DNA of 6,818 nt. It comes from JBFFSQ01 sp041572275 (GTDB lineage: Bacteria > Pseudomonadota > Gammaproteobacteria > SZUA-229). This document shows, piece after piece, positions 1 through 4,985 of this stretch; positions within the stretch are counted from its first letter, which is position 1; each line of letters begins with the position of its first letter. A program made the position numbers and the translations under genes. The notes beneath the pieces were generated by a model that saw only the letters and a list, made by a program, of their open reading frames with translations, was not told the DNA's origin and ran no database searches. The stretch is from the NCBI GenBank assembly GCA_041572275.1, contig JBFFSQ010000161.1, forward strand, positions 1-6,818. Reading direction: 5' to 3'.

Positions 1-14
1 GAGTATAACCGGTT

Positions 15-132
15 TGCCTGGCGGCCATAGCGAAGTGGAACCACCTGATCCCATCCCGAACTCAGAAGTGAAACGCTTTAGCGCCGATGGTAGTGTGGGG
101 TCTCCCCATGTGAGAGTAGGACACTGCCAGGC
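15..132 (+). rRNA. rrf: 5S ribosomal RNA
   Basis: This is a complete 5S rRNA, the small RNA of the large ribosomal subunit. The 5' end (TGCCTGGCGGCCATAG) and 3' end (ACTGCCAGGC) pair to form helix I. The highly conserved internal blocks CCGAACTCAGAAGTGAAACG, GCGCCGATGGTAGTGTGGGG and CCCCATGTGAGAGTAGG are all present. Length is about 118-120 nt, normal for a gammaproteobacterial 5S. The exact ends are uncertain by one or two bases. It should be the last gene of a 16S-23S-5S operon whose upstream part is outside the window; only 14 bases of upstream spacer are visible. An intrinsic terminator follows within 10 bp. Confidence 0.98.
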
Positions 133-141
133 TTTAAATAC

Positions 142-176
142 AAAAACCTCGTACCCGAAAGGGTGCGGGGTTTTTT
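142..176 (+). terminator. Intrinsic terminator of the rRNA operon
   Basis: A 10-bp stem pairs CCTCGTACCC (147-156) with GGGTGCGGGG (161-170), including two G-T wobbles. The loop is a stable GAAA tetraloop (157-160) and a run of six T follows (171-176). The A-run before the stem can also pair with the T-run, extending the stem. It lies just after the 5S rRNA and is the expected end of the rRNA transcript. Confidence 0.93.
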
Positions 177-224
177 CTATTTAGGGGGCCTAAAATAGTA
201 CATTCGCTAGCTGCCTCCGTGAGC

Positions 225-289
225 ACCGGCTGTGTTAGTTCGCTGATCTAACTGTTCTTGCTCATCCCATGTGAGAGTAGGATACCGGT
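225..289 (+). pseudogene. Degenerate remnant of a second 5S rRNA copy
   Basis: The 17 bases CCCATGTGAGAGTAGGA at 266-282 are identical to positions 105-121 inside the intact 5S gene, and similarity extends slightly to both sides. ACCGG (225-229) can pair with CCGGT (285-289), in the place where 5S helix I would close. The 65 nt between these ends are too short for a 5S, and the middle does not resemble it, so most of the gene is lost or diverged. A second terminator lies downstream at 351-386. Tandem 5S genes at the end of rRNA operons are known in Gammaproteobacteria, so decay of a duplicate is the simplest reading. The 3' 5S-like block is certain; the 5' limit is a guess. Confidence 0.6.
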
Positions 290-350
290 TTTACCCCTGC
301 AAAACAGGCATACACCACATCCTAATGCATAACAGTCAGGCTGTACGTCA

Positions 351-386
351 AAAGCCCTGTACCGGCAAAGGTACTGGGCTTTTTTT
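351..386 (+). terminator. Second intrinsic terminator after the 5S remnant
   Basis: AAAGCCC (351-357) pairs with GGGCTTT (376-382) and GTACC (359-363) with GGTAC (370-374). One T-T mismatch (358/375) lies between them, the loop is 6 nt, and a T-run covers 381-386. It points downstream from the rRNA operon. No intact gene lies between it and the first terminator, so it probably served the decayed 5S copy and now acts as a backup terminator for the rRNA operon. Confidence 0.85.
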
Positions 387-594
387 GTGTTCGATAGGCT
401 GGATTCGTGTGGTGAGAGAGCGCTCTATAAACTGCTAAATGCGATAAAAGCATATACTCTGCCCTGACTAAGGAGAGTGTCTGCAACTGATATCAAAAAA
501 TGTAACTATTTCTCTGAATCGTGATACAGAATGTATTATTCTCTAAATACATAAGTGCTAAAGTTATATTAATTAAAAACAAGAGCTGTTAATC
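387..594. other. Gene-free stretch upstream of the cyclase gene
   Basis: About 200 AT-rich bases hold no convincing gene. Visible details are a 10-bp perfect palindrome AGAGCGCTCT (417-426), a good -10-like TATACT (453-458) without a matching -35, a second -10-like TATATT (565-570) also without a good -35, and a short inverted repeat AGAAT-N5-ATTCT (528-542). One of the -10-like sites may drive the cyclase gene, but the sequence does not let me choose. No tRNA or known riboswitch was recognised. Confidence 0.4.
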
Positions 595-648
595 ATGAGT
601 GCTATGTTAGCGCCAAAAAATATGTATCATCGACTGTACTGGTTATAA
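595..648 (+). CDS. Possible 17-residue leader ORF before the cyclase
   Basis: This ATG-to-TAA reading frame encodes MSAMLAPKNMYHRLYWL. It has a weak Shine-Dalgarno-like AAGAG (581-585) nine bases upstream of its ATG. It is in the same frame as the cyclase gene, and its TAA is separated from that gene's ATG by only 9 bases. The cyclase itself has no visible ribosome binding site, so ribosomes finishing this short frame could restart on the cyclase. The peptide resembles nothing I recognise, and a frame this short can occur by chance. A leader peptide, the lost 5' end of a longer cyclase, or noise are all possible. Confidence 0.25.
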   Translation: MSAMLAPKNMYHRLYWL

Positions 649-657
649 GTTCCAGCT

Positions 658-1770
658 ATGGAAGAGACGATATATAACGAAAATCGCTTATTAAAGCGAA
701 AGCTGGATAGCTTACTCAGGCAGGCTCGAACCAATGAGCGCAAGCAAGGCTTATTTGACTCTTTAGGTTATGAAATAATAGGTGCCAGTACACCAGAGGG
801 GCTTCGTGATTTGCTGTTGCTGCAGGTTCCTGCGCGCTTCCAATTGCAAGATGTTGTGCTTTGTATAGTTGATACAGAAAAAGACACCGAGCATCTGTTT
901 TTTGGTCATGACGATGAGGCTCGTCATCTGTTCAGGAATAAGCTCAAAGTTCTTGATATAGATAAAGACACGCAGCAGATCCAGTCATTGAAGCATTACC
1001 CATTGTTAGGTTCAAAAGTTCTTATTGATTATCCTTGGCTGCTGAACGGGCTTGAAGAGCAAGAAGAGTTTGAGAGTGCTGCCCTGCTGCCACTGATTCG
1101 AAGTGAACAAATAATTGGGGCGCTGTTACTTATTAGCTGTGATGTAAATCGCTATCAGAGTAGTCACGGCACAGAGTTTTTGCAAAAGCTTTCTGCAATG
1201 ACTGCTGTTGCTATTGAGAACTGCTTGAATCAACAGCGCTTAAAGGAAATAGGTTACCAGGATGCATTAACTCAGGCATATAACCGACGTTATTTTGATT
1301 TGCGTTTTAGTGATGAGATTGAGCGATGTCTTCGGAATGATGATGAACTGGCCTGCATGTTTCTTGATGTTGACTTCTTTAAGAAGGTGAATGATACCTA
1401 TGGTCATCACATTGGTGATCTTGTGCTGATGCGTATGGTGGCTATTGTAAAAGAGCAGGTCAGGGCCTGTGATGTTGTTGCCCGTTATGGTGGTGAGGAG
1501 TTTGCAGTAGTGTTGCCTGGTGCTTCGGTTTCCGTGGCTAAGGAAATAGCAGAACGCTTGCGAGAAAAAGTATCGAAGGAAAAACACGTTTTCTATGAAC
1601 ATGCTTTGAATATAACCGTTTCAATTGGTCTTACCACGCTAAGAAATACAGAGTACTCTGAAAGTTGGGATACAGAATCGTTGGCTGCAAAGCTTTTGGA
1701 TCATGCTGATCAGGCTTTGTACACAGCTAAAGAGAGCGGGCGAAATCAGGTGGTTGTTTATTCTTCCTGA
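658..1770 (+). CDS. Diguanylate cyclase, DUF484/GAF-like plus GGDEF domains
   Basis: This 370-residue protein should make cyclic di-GMP from two GTP. Residues 5-30 look like a short coiled coil. Residues about 30-190 resemble the DUF484/GAF-like sensory fold, whose ligand is unknown. Residues about 200-368 form the GGDEF catalytic domain. It carries DALTQAYNRRYF (202-213), the metal-binding region DVDFFKKVNDTYGH (237-250) and the active-site motif GGEEF (278-282). An inhibitory site RxxD (R269-A-C-D272) lies exactly five residues before GGEEF, so feedback inhibition by the product is expected. No membrane segment is seen, so it is probably cytoplasmic. It ends tail to tail with a PilZ gene, a likely c-di-GMP receptor, overlapping by 13 bp. 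No Shine-Dalgarno is visible before the chosen ATG. That start is kept because it gives the expected charged N-terminal helix and an in-frame stop lies just upstream. Activity is strongly supported by the motifs; its biological output is inferred. Confidence 0.93.
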   Translation: MEETIYNENRLLKRKLDSLLRQARTNERKQGLFDSLGYEIIGASTPEGLRDLLLLQVPARFQLQDVVLCIVDTEKDTEHLFFGHDDEARHLFRNKLKVLDIDKDTQQIQSLKHYPLLGSKVLIDYPWLLNGLEEQEEFESAALLPLIRSEQIIGALLLISCDVNRYQSSHGTEFLQKLSAMTAVAIENCLNQQRLKEIGYQDALTQAYNRRYFDLRFSDEIERCLRNDDELACMFLDVDFFKKVNDTYGHHIGDLVLMRMVAIVKEQVRACDVVARYGGEEFAVVLPGASVSVAKEIAERLREKVSKEKHVFYEHALNITVSIGLTTLRNTEYSESWDTESLAAKLLDHADQALYTAKESGRNQVVVYSS

Positions 1771-2351
1771 TTGTTTTCTGCTCTTTCCCTTAGATCGAGC
1801 ATCTGCTTATTCAAATTATGCTTGATCATTAGTTCTTGATCTTCATAGCGAATATGCTCAAAGTCTACGCCGATATGATAAGTGGAGTCTTGATTCGGGG
1901 TGCAATTTTTGACAGTACCGAAGACCAATATTCCAATTTTTTCAGGCAGTAGAATTATTTTCAGTTTAAGTTTGCTCCCAATAGCCAGGTTTTCACTGCA
2001 ATTAAATGCAATGCCTGAGGCGCTCAGGTTGGCTTGGTACATATCAGATTCGGAACAGGGTAACTCATCTGTCAGTAGCTGCTGACTTAGCGCATCAATT
2101 TTGTTATTAAGTAACTCGAGGTACTGGCCAATCTCTGGTGAGCTGTGCTTAATTGAGTTAAGCATAGGATGAAAGCTATTATTCAAGGTGGCAAACTCGG
2201 CACTTAAGCTAAATGCTGAAAGCTTGTTTTGTGCAAGCATCTCGGGAGCTGCTTTGAATTCATCATCAGATAATATGGTGTATTCCAGGCATATTTTGTC
2301 ATCAATCCTGAAAAAACGTCTGCGTTCGCCAGCTTCATTATCTGTTTGCAT
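1758..2351 (-). CDS. PilZ-domain cyclic di-GMP receptor with a long internal insertion
   Basis: This 197-residue soluble protein has both hallmarks of a PilZ domain. The arginine motif is RRFFR (11-15, R11 and R15) and the second motif is NLSASG (108-113, N-x-S-x-x-G). Both contact c-di-GMP in known PilZ proteins, so binding is expected. Beta-strand-like segments follow (about 114-165, including GVDFEHI at 161-167), then a C-terminal helix. In typical PilZ domains the two motifs lie roughly 25-30 residues apart. Here about 92 residues separate them, and residues 54-95 look helical (YLELLNNKIDALSQQLL). There is no YcgR N-terminal domain. It is the last gene of the pomA-pomB-pilZ operon and starts 12 bp after the pomB stop, with a weak AAGAAG ribosome site. 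The context suggests it couples c-di-GMP to stator function, perhaps as a brake. That role is inferred from position and from flagellar PilZ proteins such as YcgR and FlgZ. Confidence 0.9.
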   Translation of the reverse strand: MQTDNEAGERRRFFRIDDKICLEYTILSDDEFKAAPEMLAQNKLSAFSLSAEFATLNNSFHPMLNSIKHSSPEIGQYLELLNNKIDALSQQLLTDELPCSESDMYQANLSASGIAFNCSENLAIGSKLKLKIILLPEKIGILVFGTVKNCTPNQDSTYHIGVDFEHIRYEDQELMIKHNLNKQMLDLRERAENNQEE

Positions 2352-2363
2352 AGGGTTATCTTC

Positions 2364-3209
2364 TTATTCTGAAAATTTGATCATACTGGGTAATGATTGC
2401 TTGGGAGCACTTTCCTTCACGATGATGATTTCAACACGGCGATTAATGGCTCTATTTTTTGCGGTCGTGTTCGGAACCAGGGGTATGGTGTCAGCATGGC
2501 CCTGGATGATCATTCGTTCCTGAGAAACTTTTTTATTCTTAAGTAATTCTCTAAGGATGCTAACAGCGCGTGCAGATGACAATTCCCAGTTTGATTTAAA
2601 TCTGAAAGTTGATATTGGGATGTTGTCGGTATGTCCTGAGATTTGAACTTTACCTGGAGTTTTGATAACTACTTCTGCAATACGCGACATTACATTTTTG
2701 AAGCCTGGGCGTAACTGAGCGCTTCCTGATGGGAATGAACCTTTCTCACGGATGCGAATAACAGTGCGATTATTGTCGCCGCTGACTTCAATGTTGCCTT
2801 TTTCTATTTGATCCTTGAGGGATTGCTTGATTTTTTTGAGGCGTTCTTCAGTGGCTTGCCTGGCTTCGTCAAGTGATTTCTCTGCTCCACGGCGGAAGTC
2901 CAGGTTCTGTTTACGATCATCAGTGGTGTGCTGGCGCATCACTTTCAGTGCTGTTGGTGTTGGTCGACCAGGACTGAATTCTTTGGCGATGATGCTGGTC
3001 CCTTTGGGGATCTCTTTGGTTTTTATTTCGCGCTGGACACCGAAGGCCTCTCTCATTGAACCGGCGAGCTGTTTGAATTTCAAAACATCCATTTCAGAGA
3101 AAGACAATAGCAGAACGAAAAAGCTCATGAGCAATGACATGAGATCAGCAAATGTAGCCAACCATTCGGGGGCTCCCGGTTCACATACGATTTCGTCTTC
3201 TTCTTCCAT
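2364..3209 (-). CDS. pomB: Flagellar stator protein PomB (MotB family)
   Basis: This is the B subunit of the flagellar stator, which anchors the complex to peptidoglycan and carries the ion-binding aspartate. The protein has 281 residues. A short cytoplasmic tail is followed by one membrane segment (about 17-38, FADLMSLLMSFFVLLLSF), with the essential Asp at D22 and the conserved Pro at P14. The plug-like segment is SEMDVLKFKQLAGSMREAFG (38-57). A charged, helical periplasmic linker covers about 95-140. The OmpA-like peptidoglycan-binding domain covers about 145-265, with SGHTDN (191-196) and NRRVEI (256-261). The membrane and plug region closely matches my memory of Vibrio PomB, where the Asp is D24, so sodium coupling is likely but unproven. 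It is somewhat shorter than Vibrio PomB, mainly in the linker. It lies 24 bp downstream of pomA, and the ATG at 3209 has a GGAA about 11 bases upstream. Proton-driven MotB or MotD naming is the alternative. Confidence 0.95.
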   Translation of the reverse strand: MEEEDEIVCEPGAPEWLATFADLMSLLMSFFVLLLSFSEMDVLKFKQLAGSMREAFGVQREIKTKEIPKGTSIIAKEFSPGRPTPTALKVMRQHTTDDRKQNLDFRRGAEKSLDEARQATEERLKKIKQSLKDQIEKGNIEVSGDNNRTVIRIREKGSFPSGSAQLRPGFKNVMSRIAEVVIKTPGKVQISGHTDNIPISTFRFKSNWELSSARAVSILRELLKNKKVSQERMIIQGHADTIPLVPNTTAKNRAINRRVEIIIVKESAPKQSLPSMIKFSE

Positions 3210-3233
3210 CGTTTTTATTTTTCCATCAAGGCG

Positions 3234-3992
3234 CTATTCTTCATCAGACTTTCTCTGGCCTTCGGGCAGGAAGGCCTTGAGCAGTTCTTCCAGGACGCGT
3301 GGATTCATCCCTTCTTGAATGCCGCTGATGGTCTCAAGTATCAGGGTGCGATTGGTTTTTTCCTCCTGACTACGAAGTGCAAGTTTGTCAGCAAGGGGCA
3401 GTGCAAATGCATTTGCGATGATTGCTCCATAGAGGGTTGTTAGTAGCGCGACGGCCATAGCTGGGCCAATGGATTTCGGATCGTCCATGTTTGCAAGCAT
3501 TTGAACGAGACCTATCAGGGTGCCGATCATGCCCATGGCTGGTGCAACGCCGCCTAGAGCTTTGAAAATTTTCTGCCCCGTTTCATGACGTTGGATAGTT
3601 AGGCTGATGTCCTTACTGAGCATTTTACGTACAAGATCAGGTGGGTGACCGTCAACACAGAGTTGTATGCCTTTATTAAGGAACTGGTTGTCGATTTCCT
3701 GGGACTCGAGTGCCATCATCCCTTCTTTGCGCGCAACATTAGCGAGTACCACAGCCTGTTCAATTAGTTCCTGGGCATCAACTGCCTTATGGAAAAAAGC
3801 TTTCAGTGCAACTTTGATGGCACCAAAAAATTGCGATAGTGTAAATTGCATCAAAACCACAGCGACGCTGCCACCAATGACGATCAATAGTGACGGTACA
3901 TTGATAAACAGTACAATGGAGCCACCGGTGGCAATCGCGCCGAAGATGAAACCAAAGGCTATTAATAGCCCTAATAAAGTCGCTAAATCCAC
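3234..3992 (-). CDS. pomA: Flagellar stator protein PomA (MotA family)
   Basis: This 252-residue protein is the membrane subunit that forms the ion channel with PomB and pushes on the rotor. Four membrane segments are visible at about 3-22, 29-49, 150-169 and 178-200. The cytoplasmic loop between segments 2 and 3 carries R88, K89 and E96, the charged residues known to contact FliG in Vibrio PomA, at identical numbering. VAPAMGMIGTLIGL and NMDDPKSIGPAMAVALLTTL are family signatures near the channel. Compared with my memory of Vibrio PomA, positions 31 and 148 are Asn and Gly instead of Asp. The start is GTG, chosen because it gives MDLATLLGL as in known PomA proteins and has a strong AAGGAG (3998-4003) five bases upstream. 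The gene heads the pomA-pomB-pilZ operon and diverges from birA. Confidence 0.96.
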   Translation of the reverse strand: MDLATLLGLLIAFGFIFGAIATGGSIVLFINVPSLLIVIGGSVAVVLMQFTLSQFFGAIKVALKAFFHKAVDAQELIEQAVVLANVARKEGMMALESQEIDNQFLNKGIQLCVDGHPPDLVRKMLSKDISLTIQRHETGQKIFKALGGVAPAMGMIGTLIGLVQMLANMDDPKSIGPAMAVALLTTLYGAIIANAFALPLADKLALRSQEEKTNRTLILETISGIQEGMNPRVLEELLKAFLPEGQRKSDEE

Positions 3993-3997
3993 ATTTT

Positions 3998-4003
3998 CTC
4001 CTT
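3998..4003 (-). promoter_or_regulatory. Ribosome binding site deciding the GTG start of pomA
   Basis: On the minus strand AAGGAG sits five bases before the GTG (3992-3990). An ATG overlaps this start two bases upstream (3994-3992) in another frame and would encode only three residues before a stop. Family homology favours the GTG, so this strong site supports a non-ATG start. Confidence 0.8.
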
Positions 4004-4023
4004 AAATTACCCGTAGATGGTAA

Positions 4024-4046
4024 GATAACAAGTTGGCGTTGTTATC
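4024..4046. promoter_or_regulatory. Inverted repeat, possible operator between pomA and birA
   Basis: Perfect 8-bp arms GATAACAA (4024-4031) and TTGTTATC (4039-4046) flank a 7-base spacer. The site lies 32 bp upstream of the pomA start and 120 bp upstream of birA. Its symmetry and size fit a dimeric repressor or activator. In pomA mRNA it could also form a hairpin. The arms do not match the BirA operator half-site that I recall (TTGTAAACC), and no regulator can be named. Confidence 0.5.
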
Positions 4047-4071
4047 GTTGTAAGCTGTTCTCAAATGACAA
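4043..4071 (-). promoter_or_regulatory. Candidate sigma-70 promoter for the pomAB operon
   Basis: Reading the minus strand, TTGTCA (4071-4066) is five of six bases of the -35 consensus. A weak -10-like ACGATA (4048-4043) follows after 17 bases. The -10 overlaps one arm of the palindrome at 4024-4046, which would suit repression. The -10 is poor, and no convincing sigma-28 or sigma-54 flagellar promoter was seen in this region. Treat this as a weak candidate. Confidence 0.3.
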
Positions 4072-4166
4072 TTACACGGTAAGTTATTTATTTCTCGGGT
4101 ATTTAATTGCTTTAGTCCAGAGTTTAGCTAATTACGTTAAATAGTACAGGCTGAAAATAATTTTCT

Positions 4167-4985
4167 ATGCACAATTCGACAGAAAATATTGGGTTGTTGA
4201 GCTGGTCAGCAGTTTGTGAATCTATGGATGTATCAGTCCAGCAGAAGATTCGGGATTATTTAGTAGTTGACTATATTGGCTCAACCAATAATTGGGCGCT
4301 GGACTGCTGTCATTCAGTTGATTTGTTGCCAGCCGTCTGTGTTGCTGAATACCAAAGCCAGGGTCGCGGACGGCGAGGGCGTACATGGGTGTCGCCATAT
4401 GCTCAGAATATTTATATCAGTGTGGCATGGTTGTTCCGGATACCTGCAGACCAGTTGTCTGGACTCGGATTGGTGATAGCTGTAGCCATTGTTCGTCTGT
4501 TAAATGAGTATGGCCTTAAAGGGGAAATCAAGTGGCCCAATGATGTGCTGGTCGATGGTAAGAAAATAGCGGGTGCCTTGATCGAGAGTCGATTCAAAGG
4601 CACTGGCAGTGCTTGTGTTGCGATAGGTGTGGGTCTGAACTTTAATATGGATCCAGGGGCAGGCGCTGATATTGAGCAACCGTGGACGAGTATGACGCAG
4701 GAATTGCACTCTACCGACATGATTGATCGAAATGAAGTGGTTGGGCGACTGATAACCATGCTGGTGAGAGCGTGTGAGGATTATGAAAAGTCGGGTTTAG
4801 AGTTATTTTTGCCGGAATGGCAGTCTCACGATATGTGTGTTGGTCGTGAGATTGAAGTGATGACAGAGCATGGTTGTCAGCAGGGAGTTGCGAAGGGTAT
4901 AAATGCTAAAGGTGGTTTGATCGTGAAGATTAATGGTGTTGAATCGACGATATATGCGGGCGATGTCAGTGTCAGGGTCAGGTGA
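4167..4985 (+). CDS. birA: Biotin-protein ligase lacking the DNA-binding domain
   Basis: This 272-residue enzyme activates biotin with ATP and attaches it to the biotin carrier protein of acetyl-CoA carboxylase and related carboxylases. The catalytic core is complete: GSTN (38-41), the biotinyl-AMP loop GRGRRGRTW (66-74), KWPND (122-126) and KKIAGALIE (132-140, with K133 matching the catalytic lysine). A small C-terminal domain follows (about 222-272, GINAKGG and YAGDVSVR). The usual N-terminal winged-helix domain of about 60 residues is absent. The protein begins at the linker region (LLSWSAV), and an in-frame TAA (4158-4160) lies 6 bases upstream of the ATG, so no longer frame exists. It should therefore be a ligase without repressor function. 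No Shine-Dalgarno is visible. It is the first gene of birA-coaX-SPOR. Confidence 0.95.
   Translation: MHNSTENIGLLSWSAVCESMDVSVQQKIRDYLVVDYIGSTNNWALDCCHSVDLLPAVCVAEYQSQGRGRRGRTWVSPYAQNIYISVAWLFRIPADQLSGLGLVIAVAIVRLLNEYGLKGEIKWPNDVLVDGKKIAGALIESRFKGTGSACVAIGVGLNFNMDPGAGADIEQPWTSMTQELHSTDMIDRNEVVGRLITMLVRACEDYEKSGLELFLPEWQSHDMCVGREIEVMTEHGCQQGVAKGINAKGGLIVKINGVESTIYAGDVSVRVR

Noticed and set aside
417..458. Possible flagellar sigma-28 promoter or strong sigma-70 promoter near TGCGATAA and TATACT
   Set aside because: The -10-like parts are present but no matching -35 element lies at the right distance, so they are noted only as weak AT-rich signals.
1267..1602. Open frame of 111 codons on the minus strand inside the cyclase gene
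   Set aside because: It lies wholly within the well-supported GGDEF coding region, has no recognisable motif, and its composition fits an antisense shadow.
2188..3318. Plus-strand open frames opposite the PilZ, pomB and pomA genes
   Set aside because: They run antisense to genes with clear family motifs, and their translations are Ser/Arg-rich without domain features.
4024..4046. BirA operator controlling birA or biotin genes
   Set aside because: The arms and spacing do not fit the BirA site as I know it (TTGTAAACC half-sites with a longer spacer), and this BirA lacks the DNA-binding domain.
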